Shown here piece after piece: positions 16,030 to 22,617 of a stretch of DNA of 64,000 nucleotides. This DNA comes from Microbacterium marinilacus (lineage in GTDB: Bacteria > Actinomycetota > Actinomycetes > Actinomycetales > Microbacteriaceae), in contig NZ_JAIJZW010000001.1 of NCBI RefSeq assembly GCF_019753765.1, positions 415,127 to 479,126 of the forward strand, given 5' to 3'. Below the pieces are notes generated by a model. The model did not search any database. It was given only the letters and a program-made list of their open reading frames with translations, and was not told the DNA's origin. The translations under genes were made by a program, and so were the position numbers. Each line of letters opens with the position of its first letter. The stretch's first letter is position 1.

Positions 16030-17081
16030 GGCTGCGCCGCTCGGGCGCCGTCGGTGAGCGGGCTCATCGCCGGCTCGCCGCGCAGGAAGCGACGCAGCTC
16101 CTCGGCGACGCCGCGCGCCGCGCGGACCGCGGTCTCCTGGCTGGCACCCGCGATGTGCGGGGTGACGACCACGTCGCGGCCGTCCTTCGCGAGGCGGAAC
16201 AGGGCGTGGCCGAAGTCGACCGGCTCCTCCGGATAGACGTCGAAGGCGGCGCCGCCGAGTCGGCCGGCCTCGATCGAGGCGGCGACGGCGTCGTAGTCGA
16301 CCAGCCCGCCGCGGGCGGCGTTGACGAGGAGGGCGCCCGGCTTCATGAGCGCGAGCGTATCGGTATTCACCATGCGGGCGGTCTCGGGCGTCAGGCGGGC
16401 GTGCACCGACAAGAGGTCGCTGCGGCGGAAGACCTCGTCGGCGGTCGCCACCTGCTCGATGCTCGCATCCAGGCGCCCGGCGGGGAGATACGGATCGAAC
16501 ACCAGCACGTGCGCGCCCATCGCCGCGAAGGTCTTCGCGACGTGGGAGCCGACGGCGCCCGCCCCGAGCAGGCCGATCACGGAGCCCGCGACCTCGCGGC
16601 CGACGGCGTCCGAGCGATAGAGGTCGCCGCGCCAGGTCGCCGCCATCATGCTCGCCTGGGCCAGCGGGATGCGGCGCATCAGGGCGAGCGACAGGCCGAT
16701 CGTCATCTCGGCGGTGGCGACGCCGTTGCGTCCCGGCACGTTCGCGACCTGGATGCCGCGCCGACGCGCCGCCTCGACGTTGACGTTGGTGGGCCCGCCG
16801 CGCGAGACGCCGATGAACCGCAGCTCGGGCACGGCATCCATCACCCGTTCGGTGAGCGGCGCGAGCTGGGTGACGATCGCGGTCGAGCCCCGCAGGGCGT
16901 CGATGAGCTCGTCCTCCGTGCCCGAGGCCTCGTCCACCTCGGCCACCCGTCCGAACGGGACGTCGGGCCAGCCGAACTCGGTCTCGACGACCTCGATGCC
17001 CTCGGGCAGGGCCTGCTCGAGCTCTGCCCGGAAGAGAGAGGCGCGGATGAAGCGGTCGCCCGCGGCGAGCACTCGGATCAT
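16026..17081 (-). CDS. D-2-hydroxyacid dehydrogenase, phosphoglycerate-dehydrogenase-like
   Basis: 351 residues. The NAD-binding Rossmann motif GAGAVG (173-178) is followed about 18 residues later by Asp196 (VFDP), favouring NAD over NADP. The catalytic set is visible: Arg257 in NAARGGL, Glu286 in YPEEP and His309 in VTPHIAG. There is no ACT or other regulatory C-terminal domain, so it is not a classical SerA; a sugar-acid-type role is more likely. The start is the ATG at 17081 with an AAAAGGACC Shine-Dalgarno. The frame extends 14 codons further upstream to another ATG, but that stretch (rich in Arg/Pro) lacks family similarity. Encoded between a sugar ABC transporter and an FGGY kinase, it probably reduces or oxidises an intermediate of the imported sugar. 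Confidence 0.82.
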   Translation of the reverse strand: MIRVLAAGDRFIRASLFRAELEQALPEGIEVVETEFGWPDVPFGRVAEVDEASGTEDELIDALRGSTAIVTQLAPLTERVMDAVPELRFIGVSRGGPTNVNVEAARRRGIQVANVPGRNGVATAEMTIGLSLALMRRIPLAQASMMAATWRGDLYRSDAVGREVAGSVIGLLGAGAVGSHVAKTFAAMGAHVLVFDPYLPAGRLDASIEQVATADEVFRRSDLLSVHARLTPETARMVNTDTLALMKPGALLVNAARGGLVDYDAVAASIEAGRLGGAAFDVYPEEPVDFGHALFRLAKDGRDVVVTPHIAGASQETAVRAARGVAEELRRFLRGEPAMSPLTDGARAAQP

Positions 17082-17137
17082 GATGGTGCAGGTCCTTTTC
17101 CGTCGCGGCGGGTGCCGCGGCATTCATGGGGGACGAC

Positions 17138-17171
17138 GGGGTGGCCACCCGCTCGTGCGGATGGCCACCGC
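17138..17171 (-). terminator. intra-operon hairpin downstream of the sugar-binding protein gene
   Basis: Near-perfect 15-bp arms (GGGGTGGCCACCCGC paired with GCGGATGGCCACCGC, two mismatches) and a TCGT loop lie just after the binding-protein stop. Such hairpins often stabilise or partly terminate the transcript, so binding protein exceeds downstream enzymes. Confidence 0.55.
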
Positions 17172-17175
17172 AGCG

Positions 17176-18174
17176 TCAGCCGCCGTAGATCTCGTCGTAG
17201 TAGTCCTGTGCGTTGGAGCTGTCGATGACCTCGATCGGCATGTACTGGTCCTTCTCCACGTCCTCGCCTGCGAGCAGGTCGACCGTGATGTCGACCAGGG
17301 CGCGGCCGTGGGCCTTGCCGCCGCCGAGGCTGATCGACGTCTTCTGCGGGTCGCCGTTGATGATGTTCTGGATCTCGTTCTCGGTCGCGTCGATGCCGAA
17401 CAGGCCGAACGAGTCGAAGTCGGTGATGCCCGCGGACTTCACGCCCTCGTTGCCGCCGACGGCGCCGCCGCCGCCGATCGTGGCGATGACCTTGAGGTCG
17501 GGGTTGGCCTGCAGGAAGTTCTCCGCGTTCGCGACGCCGTCCTCGGCGGTCAGCGCCGGGGCCGTCGCGACGAGCTCGGCGTTGGGCGCGAGCTCGGCGA
17601 TGGCCTCCTTGATGCCGTTCGCCCGGTCGATGATCTCGGGGAAGCGGGGCAGGTCCATCAGCGCCCACTGCACGGTCTCGTCAGCGTCGAAGTTGTCGTT
17701 GATCCAGGTGGCGGCCGCCTCCCCGTTCGCGTAGCCGGTGTTGTAGGCGTCGACCAGGTACTGGGCGTCGTAGTTCTCGAGCACCTGCGTGTAGCCGACG
17801 ACCTTGATGCCGGCGTCCTGCGCCTTCTTGGTGACGTTGACGAGGGCGTTGGCGTCGACCGCGCAGATGATGATCGTCGAGACGCCCTGCTGGATGAAGT
17901 TCTCGATCTGGGTCACCTGCGCGGCGGCGTCGTTGCGGGCGTCGACGTACGTGACGCTGAGGCCCTCGTCCGCGCCGTACGACTCCGCCTCCTGCACGAG
18001 CTCGGCCCACACGGGGTTGCTCAGGTCGGAGAACGTGATGCCGACGCTCCGGTCGCCTTCCGTCGAGACGGCGTCGCCGCCGCCCGGACCGGTGGGGGAG
18101 ACGGCGCTGCAGCCGGAGAGCAGCAGCGCAGCGACGACGCCGGCGGCCGCGGCGATCTTGCCGAGCTTGTTCAT
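17176..18174 (-). CDS. sugar ABC transporter substrate-binding lipoprotein (ribose/RhaS type)
   Basis: 332 residues. A lipoprotein signal peptide (KIAAAAGVVAALLLSGC) gives a lipidated Cys22. The mature protein is a periplasmic-binding-protein type I fold: VGITFSDLSNPVWAELVQEAE at the first strand, IIICAVDANALV around 115, and the YANGEAAATWI helix typical of ribose/autoinducer-type binding proteins. A Gly-rich ATIGGGGAVGGNEGVKSAG loop near 240 is unusual. It sits with a single permease and a tandem-domain ATPase. The ligand is unknown; DeoR regulators and a kinase nearby point to a monosaccharide or polyol. Hairpins on both sides suggest tuned expression. Confidence 0.9.
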   Translation of the reverse strand: MNKLGKIAAAAGVVAALLLSGCSAVSPTGPGGGDAVSTEGDRSVGITFSDLSNPVWAELVQEAESYGADEGLSVTYVDARNDAAAQVTQIENFIQQGVSTIIICAVDANALVNVTKKAQDAGIKVVGYTQVLENYDAQYLVDAYNTGYANGEAAATWINDNFDADETVQWALMDLPRFPEIIDRANGIKEAIAELAPNAELVATAPALTAEDGVANAENFLQANPDLKVIATIGGGGAVGGNEGVKSAGITDFDSFGLFGIDATENEIQNIINGDPQKTSISLGGGKAHGRALVDITVDLLAGEDVEKDQYMPIEVIDSSNAQDYYDEIYGG

Positions 18175-18197
18175 GGTGGTTCCTTACTGTGTCGGGT

Positions 18198-18224
18198 GCG
18201 GTCGCCCGTCCTTGGTGCGACCGC
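18198..18224 (-). other. intergenic hairpin between permease and binding-protein genes
   Basis: Perfect 8-bp arms GCGGTCGC/GCGACCGC with an 11-nt loop in the 60-bp gap upstream of the binding-protein start. It may be a processing or stabilising element. Confidence 0.4.
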
Positions 18225-18234
18225 CGGAGGGATG

Positions 18235-19239
18235 TCAGGAGGTGGGGGCGGGCACGGTCGGCACGGTGATCGGCACGCCGCCGATCTGCTTGCGCCGCCC
18301 GGAGGAGCTCTTCGACATCGCGTCGTAGATCACGGCGATGAGGAGGATGGCGCCCTTGATGAGGAGCTGCACGTACTCGCTCACGTTGATCAGCACGAGC
18401 CCGTTGTCGAGGACGCCGACGATGAGGACGCCGATGAACGCGCCGAACAGACGACCTCGCCCGCCCATCACGCTGATGCCGCCGAGCACGCACGCGGTCA
18501 GCACGCTGAACTCGAACCCGGCGCCGGTGGCGGACTGGGCCGAGTTGAGCCGAGAGAGGAGCAGGATCGCGCCGATCGCCGTGAAGAAGCCGCACAGCGC
18601 GTAGACGAGGATCAGGGTGCGCCGGGTGTTCACGCCCGAGAGCCGCGCCGCCTCGACGTTGTTGCCGATCGCGTAGAAGTAGCGACCGATGTACGTCTTG
18701 TTGAGGATGAAGAGGCCGACGCCCCAGACCGCGATGAGGAAGAACAGCGAGATGGGGATGATGCCGAACACCGCGCCCTGGCCGAGCAGCGAGAACTCCG
18801 CCGGGAACCCGAAGATCGGCAGCCCCTTGGAGATCAGATAGCTCAGTCCGTTGAGCATCATCATCATCGACAGGGTCACGATGAGGGGCGCGACGCCGGT
18901 GAGGGTGATGATGAGGCCGTTGACGACACCGATCAGCGTGCCCAGCGCGAGGGCGGCGAGACATGCCACGTACCAGGGGAGGCCGACCTGGGCCATGAGC
19001 GTCCCGGTGACGACCACGTTGAGGGAGATCTGGTAGCCGACCGACAGATCGATGCCACCGGTGATCAGCACGAACGAGAAGCCGACCGCGACGATGCCGA
19101 GCGTCGCCACCTGGCGCGCGATGTTGAAGATGTTGCTCGGATCCAGGAAGTTCGGGGTCAGCAGGCTGAACGCGATGATGAGGACGACGAGCACCAGGAC
19201 GATGCCGATGTCCTTGATCCTGGGCAGTGCGATTTTCAT
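18235..19239 (-). CDS. sugar ABC transporter permease (RbsC/RhaP-like)
   Basis: 334 residues with 8-10 predicted membrane helices of the branched-chain/ribose permease family. PNFLDPSNIFNIARQ (about 29-43) and LITGGIDLSVGYQISL (about 58-73) are the classical RbsC signatures, and the EAARLSGVNTRR segment (about 193-204) is the cytoplasmic coupling loop. A single permease gene implies a homodimeric channel. The ATG overlaps the ATPase stop by 4 bp (ATGA). The longer upstream open frame is antisense-like and not coding. Confidence 0.92.
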   Translation of the reverse strand: MKIALPRIKDIGIVLVLVVLIIAFSLLTPNFLDPSNIFNIARQVATLGIVAVGFSFVLITGGIDLSVGYQISLNVVVTGTLMAQVGLPWYVACLAALALGTLIGVVNGLIITLTGVAPLIVTLSMMMMLNGLSYLISKGLPIFGFPAEFSLLGQGAVFGIIPISLFFLIAVWGVGLFILNKTYIGRYFYAIGNNVEAARLSGVNTRRTLILVYALCGFFTAIGAILLLSRLNSAQSATGAGFEFSVLTACVLGGISVMGGRGRLFGAFIGVLIVGVLDNGLVLINVSEYVQLLIKGAILLIAVIYDAMSKSSSGRRKQIGGVPITVPTVPAPTS

Positions 19240-20759
19240 TCGGGCTCTCCTTGCGCGGCCAGGGCCATGACGGTCTCCTGGGTGATCTCGGTCTTGCGGA
19301 GGATCCCCTCCTGGTTGCCTTCTCGGAGCACGACGACGCGGTCGGACATGCCGATCAGCTCCTCCATGTCGGACGAGATCATCAGGATCGTCTTGCCCGC
19401 CGCCGCGAGCCGGTTCATGATCAGGTAGATCTCGGCCCGGGCTCCGACGTCGATGCCGCGGGTCGGCTCGTCGAAGATCAGCACCTCGGGGTCGGTCGCG
19501 AGCCACTTCGCGAGCACGACCTTCTGCTGGTTGCCGCCGCTGAGGTTGCCGACGATCTCGGCGCCGCTCGGCGCTTTGATGCGCAGGTCGGCCATGTACG
19601 CGGCGGTGAGGTCGCGCTCGGCCTTCGGCGAGACGACGGTGCCGCGCGACAGCCTCTTCTTCAGCAGCGGCAGCGTGATGTTCTCCGCGATGCTGAAGGG
19701 AAGCACCAGGCCGTGGCGCTTGCGGTCCTCCGGCACCAGCGCGATGCGGTTGCCGATCGCCTGGATCGGCGAGCGCGAGACGACCGAGCGTCCATGCAGC
19801 GTCACCTCGCCCGCCTCGATGCGCTTCGCGCCGAACAGCAGCTCCATGAGCTCGGTGCGCCCTGCGCCGATGAGCCCCGCGAAGCCGAGGATCTCTCCCG
19901 CCCTCGCCTCGAAGCGGATGCCGCGCACGCCGTTGCCGGAGACGCCGTCGACGCGCAGCGTGACCTCGCCCGGCTCGAAGTCCCTCGTGGGGTACCCCTC
20001 GGTCAGCTCGCGGCCGACCATGAGGCCGATGAGCTCGCGCCGGGTGGTCTCGGAGGTCTGCTTCGTGGCGATGTGACGGCCGTCGCGCAGGACGGACACC
20101 CGGTCGGAGAGTCGGAAGATCTCCTCCATGCGGTGCGAGATGTAGACGATCGTCATCCCTTCGGCGCGCAGGGCGTCGACCACCTTGTACATGGCCTCGA
20201 CCTCGGCGGCGGTGAGCGGGGCCGAGGGCTCGTCCATGATGAGCAGCCGCGCGTTGCGCGACAGGGCCTTCGCGATCTCGACGATCTGCTGATAGCCGGT
20301 GGTGAGGTCGCCGACGAGCTCGCGCGGGTCGATGGTCACGCCGAGGCGGGCGAACAGCTGCTCCGCCTTCGCATACATGCGCTTGCGGTCGAGCACCGGA
20401 CCGCGCAGCAGATAGTGCCCGAGGAAGACGTTCTCCGCCGCGTTGAGGGTGGGCACGAGCGTGAACTCCTGGTAGATCACGGCGATGCCGAGGTCCTGCG
20501 CGAGCGCGGGGGTGAGCCTGTCGTGGGACTCGCCGTCGACGACGATCGAGCCGGCGCTGGGCTCGACGGCCCCGGCGAGCACCTTGATGAGCGTCGACTT
20601 GCCTGCGCCGTTCTCGCCGACGATGGCGTGGACCTCGCCGGCGCGGAGGTCGAGCGAGACCCCGCCGAGCGCGGTGACGCCGGGATAGAGCTTCGTGATG
20701 TCCGACAGCGTGACGTCGATCGGCGAGCTCTCGGGGAGAGCGTCTTCCCTGACGCTCAT
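19236..20759 (-). CDS. sugar ABC transporter ATP-binding protein (tandem-domain, RbsA/MglA/RhaT type)
   Basis: 507 residues with two fused ATPase domains. Domain 1 has Walker A GENGAGKSTLIK (about 54-65), LTTGYQQIVEIAKAL as the degenerate signature region and Walker B LLIMDEPSAPL. Domain 2 begins near 265 (LGFAGLIGAGRTELMELL as a degenerate Walker A) and carries the canonical NLSGGNQQKVVLAKWL signature and LIFDEPTRGIDVG. This asymmetry is normal for CUT2 sugar importers. The ATG has no Shine-Dalgarno of its own but overlaps by 4 bp the stop codon of a 15-codon leader ORF that does have one, suggesting translational coupling. Confidence 0.92.
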   Translation of the reverse strand: MSVREDALPESSPIDVTLSDITKLYPGVTALGGVSLDLRAGEVHAIVGENGAGKSTLIKVLAGAVEPSAGSIVVDGESHDRLTPALAQDLGIAVIYQEFTLVPTLNAAENVFLGHYLLRGPVLDRKRMYAKAEQLFARLGVTIDPRELVGDLTTGYQQIVEIAKALSRNARLLIMDEPSAPLTAAEVEAMYKVVDALRAEGMTIVYISHRMEEIFRLSDRVSVLRDGRHIATKQTSETTRRELIGLMVGRELTEGYPTRDFEPGEVTLRVDGVSGNGVRGIRFEARAGEILGFAGLIGAGRTELMELLFGAKRIEAGEVTLHGRSVVSRSPIQAIGNRIALVPEDRKRHGLVLPFSIAENITLPLLKKRLSRGTVVSPKAERDLTAAYMADLRIKAPSGAEIVGNLSGGNQQKVVLAKWLATDPEVLIFDEPTRGIDVGARAEIYLIMNRLAAAGKTILMISSDMEELIGMSDRVVVLREGNQEGILRKTEITQETVMALAAQGEPE

Positions 20760-20803
20760 CGGGTGACCACGGTGTGGGTCGGATTCGGGCTCCGCGCGGC
20801 CAT
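20756..20803 (-). CDS. 15-codon leader peptide translationally coupled to the sugar ABC operon
   Basis: ATG, 14 further sense codons and TGA encode MAARSPNPTHTVVTR. A strong GAAGGAG Shine-Dalgarno sits 7-8 nt upstream (plus-strand CTCCTTC near 20811-20817), and the TGA overlaps the ATPase ATG in an ATGA junction. The ATPase start lacks its own ribosome-binding site, so ribosomes ending this ORF probably reinitiate there. It lies in the leader of the operon, about 28 nt after the predicted transcription start. Whether the peptide itself matters (no run of one amino acid is present) or only delivers ribosomes is unknown. Confidence 0.55.
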   Translation of the reverse strand: MAARSPNPTHTVVTR

Positions 20804-20837
20804 ATGAACACTCCTTCGTGCCGATTGGTTCGGATCA

Positions 20838-20867
20838 AGAATGTTCGATAAAGTTAGATCGTGTCAA
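20838..20867 (-). promoter_or_regulatory. predicted promoter of the sugar ABC / dehydrogenase / kinase operon
   Basis: A consensus TTGACA -35 (plus strand 20862-20867) and a CATTCT -10 (20838-20843) with an 18-bp spacer, reading leftward. The flanking TTTTCACACA and GACACG segments are weakly like the DeoR direct repeats at 21705 and 22555 but do not share the exact 10-bp spacing. Confidence 0.55.
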
Positions 20868-20929
20868 CTGGTGTGTGAAAACAACCACGCGAGGGGGCGT
20901 CGACGTCGCGACGTCCGGATCGACGCCGC

Positions 20930-21679
20930 TCAGAGGAGCGTCGGAACCGCGAGCGCGTACGGCGCGAGCTCGGGAGAGCCGGCATCCAGCTCGGTCGCGA
21001 GGGCGGCGACCCTGGCGAGCGGCACGGAGGCGGCCGTGGCCGTGCCGTCGAGCTTCTCGGCGTGCACCCCGATCACGATGTGCGCCGACGAGCGCGCGAA
21101 GGCCCGCTTGAGCTCGGCCTCCTCCAGGGTGTCCTCGTAGCAGGCGCGGTCGTCGACGGCCGCGGCGGAGGCGAAGAAGCTGGTGAACCGCATGCTCTCC
21201 AGGAACGCCGTGGCCACGGGGCCGACGAGTGAATCCGATCGGCGGTCGGCCGCCCCGCCCGTGAGGATCGCCGTCACTCCCGGCCTGTCCTGCAGTACCT
21301 GGAAGGTGGAGAGGCCGTTCGTCACCACCGTGAGGTCGTCGGTCCCCACGATCTCCTGCGCGAGCCGGTTCATCGTGGTCGAGGAGTCCATGGCGATGAC
21401 GCCGCTCGCCGGCACGAGCGGCAGCAGCTTCGCCGCGATCAGCGACTTCTCCTCCGCGTGCGAACGCTCTCGGCCGTGGAAGCTCACTGGTCCGCTGTAC
21501 ACGGCGCCGCCCCGCACCCGGCGGGCGATCCCGCGCTCCTCCATCGCGGTGAAGTCGCGGCGCACGGTCATCTCGCTGACGCCGAGCGACTGCGCGGCAT
21601 CCGTGAGAGAGATCGCCTTCGACTCCTTGAGGCGCGCAAGAAGCCAGTTCCACCGCTCTTCCGCCGCCAGGGACTTCAC
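20930..21679 (-). CDS. DeoR/GlpR-family transcriptional regulator (sugar-phosphate sensing)
   Basis: 249 residues with an N-terminal DeoR winged helix (ISLTDAAQSLGVSEMTVRRDFTAMEERGIARRVRGGAVY, about 23-61) and a C-terminal DeoRC sensor domain that binds phosphorylated sugars (MDSSTTMNRLAQEI, TNGLSTFQVL, LTGGAADRRSDSLVG). The start is GTG, chosen because a TATACT -10 lies 6 nt upstream (leaderless). It is divergent from a second DeoR gene and transcribed toward the sugar ABC/kinase operon, which it probably controls. The sensor segment differs clearly from its neighbour, implying a different effector. Confidence 0.88.
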   Translation of the reverse strand: MKSLAAEERWNWLLARLKESKAISLTDAAQSLGVSEMTVRRDFTAMEERGIARRVRGGAVYSGPVSFHGRERSHAEEKSLIAAKLLPLVPASGVIAMDSSTTMNRLAQEIVGTDDLTVVTNGLSTFQVLQDRPGVTAILTGGAADRRSDSLVGPVATAFLESMRFTSFFASAAAVDDRACYEDTLEEAELKRAFARSSAHIVIGVHAEKLDGTATAASVPLARVAALATELDAGSPELAPYALAVPTLL

Positions 21680-21685
21680 ACGGTC

Positions 21686-21691
21686 AGTATA
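21686..21691 (-). promoter_or_regulatory. -10 element of the leaderless left deoR gene
   Basis: TATACT on the minus strand, 6 nt before the GTG start. Its -35 region falls within the direct-repeat operator at 21705-21722. Confidence 0.6.
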
Positions 21692-21704
21692 CGAAGATCG
21701 CCAT

Positions 21705-21722
21705 ATCTCACACGATCTCACA
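21705..21722. promoter_or_regulatory. direct-repeat DeoR operator between the divergent deoR genes
   Basis: ATCTCACA occurs twice, starting exactly 10 bp apart (21705 and 21715), on one face of the helix. It lies over the -35 regions of both divergent deoR promoters. The same architecture recurs at 22555-22572 before the rhamnulose-1-phosphate aldolase gene. Confidence 0.65.
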
Positions 21723-21744
21723 TCGGTGGGTCTCGCGCTCTGGA

Positions 21745-21750
21745 TAGATT
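21745..21750 (+). promoter_or_regulatory. -10 element of the leaderless right deoR gene
   Basis: TAGATT lies 7 nt before the ATG, with no Shine-Dalgarno. Confidence 0.6.
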
Positions 21751-21757
21751 TCCTCTC

Positions 21758-22522
21758 ATGGGTCTCACGGGCAACCTCGACGCTCAGCGTCGTCGCGAAG
21801 AGCTGGTCGAACTCGCGGGCGCGCCCGAGGGCGTCATGATCGAGGCGGCCGCCGAGCGGTTCGGCGTCTCGAGCATGACCATCCGCCGCGACCTGCTCGA
21901 GCTCGAGGCCGAGGGTCTCATCCGTCGCGTGCGGGGCGGGGCCACCGCGTCGCCGCGCGCCCGTCCCTTCGACGCCCGTCGCGCGATCCGCGCCTCCGCT
22001 AAGCGCGCGATCGCGGAGAAGGCCCTGCGCCTCGTCCCGCACTCCGGCACGATCGCGCTGGACGCGTCGACCACGATCAGCATGCTCGCCTCGATGATCG
22101 GCCCTCGAGGCGGGCTCGCCGTCTACACGAACTCCGTCGAGACGTTCCAGATCCTGCACCGGGTGGACGGGGTCAGCGCCGTGCTCTCCGGGGGATCGGC
22201 CGAGCCGACCACCGGCAGCTTCGTCGGCCCGATCGCCCGGCGCAGCCTGGGCTCGATCTACTTCGACGTCTTCTTCGCCTCGGCGGACGGGCTGGACGCC
22301 GAGGATGGCACCTCCGAGGTGTCGCCGGAGGAGGCCGAGCCGAAGCTCGCGATGGCGGCGAACGCCACCACGGTCGTCCTGTGCGCGGACTCGAGCAAGC
22401 TCGGCCGCAGGTCCGTGGCGCGGGCGCTGGAGTCGGCCGACTACTCCGTCCTGATCACCGAGCTCGATCCGGACGACGAGGCGCTCGCCCCGTTCCGCAG
22501 GTCGGGCCGGCAGATCCTCTGA
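21758..22522 (+). CDS. DeoR/GlpR-family regulator, probable rhamnose-pathway repressor
   Basis: 254 residues. Winged helix-turn-helix at the N-terminus (MIEAAAERFGVSSMTIRRDLLELEAEGLIRRVRGGA, about 27-62) and a DeoRC sensor with LDASTTISMLASMI, YTNSVETFQIL and LSGGSAEPTTGSFVGP. The ATG at 21758 with its leaderless -10 is preferred over a 100-codon upstream extension that is antisense to the neighbouring regulator. It lies 95 bp upstream of the rhamnulose-1-phosphate aldolase/dehydrogenase gene, whose promoter contains the same 10-bp-spaced repeats as this regulator's own promoter. Rhamnulose-1-phosphate is a plausible effector (inference). Confidence 0.9.
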   Translation: MGLTGNLDAQRRREELVELAGAPEGVMIEAAAERFGVSSMTIRRDLLELEAEGLIRRVRGGATASPRARPFDARRAIRASAKRAIAEKALRLVPHSGTIALDASTTISMLASMIGPRGGLAVYTNSVETFQILHRVDGVSAVLSGGSAEPTTGSFVGPIARRSLGSIYFDVFFASADGLDAEDGTSEVSPEEAEPKLAMAANATTVVLCADSSKLGRRSVARALESADYSVLITELDPDDEALAPFRRSGRQIL

Positions 22523-22537
22523 TGCCTCTTCCACTTC

Positions 22538-22572
22538 TTGTCGACTAATGTTAGATTTCACATAAAATCACA
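22538..22572 (+). promoter_or_regulatory. promoter of the rhamnulose-1-phosphate aldolase gene with overlapping DeoR direct repeats
   Basis: TTGTCG (22538-22543) and CATAAA (22561-22566) form a -35/-10 pair with a 17-bp spacer. Over the -10 lie ATTTCACA (22555) and AAATCACA (22565), again exactly 10 bp apart, matching the ATCTCACA pair in the deoR divergent region. Overlap with the -10 suggests repression. Confidence 0.6.
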
Positions 22573-22617
22573 TCACGGCATCCGGCCGTCTGTGCTGCGT
22601 CACGTCAGGGAGACTCC

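Noticed and set aside
20844..20882. Third DeoR direct-repeat operator at the sugar ABC promoter
   Set aside because: TTTTCACACA and TTGACACG resemble the motif but are 12 bp apart and one half overlaps the consensus -35; kept only as weak similarity in the promoter entry.
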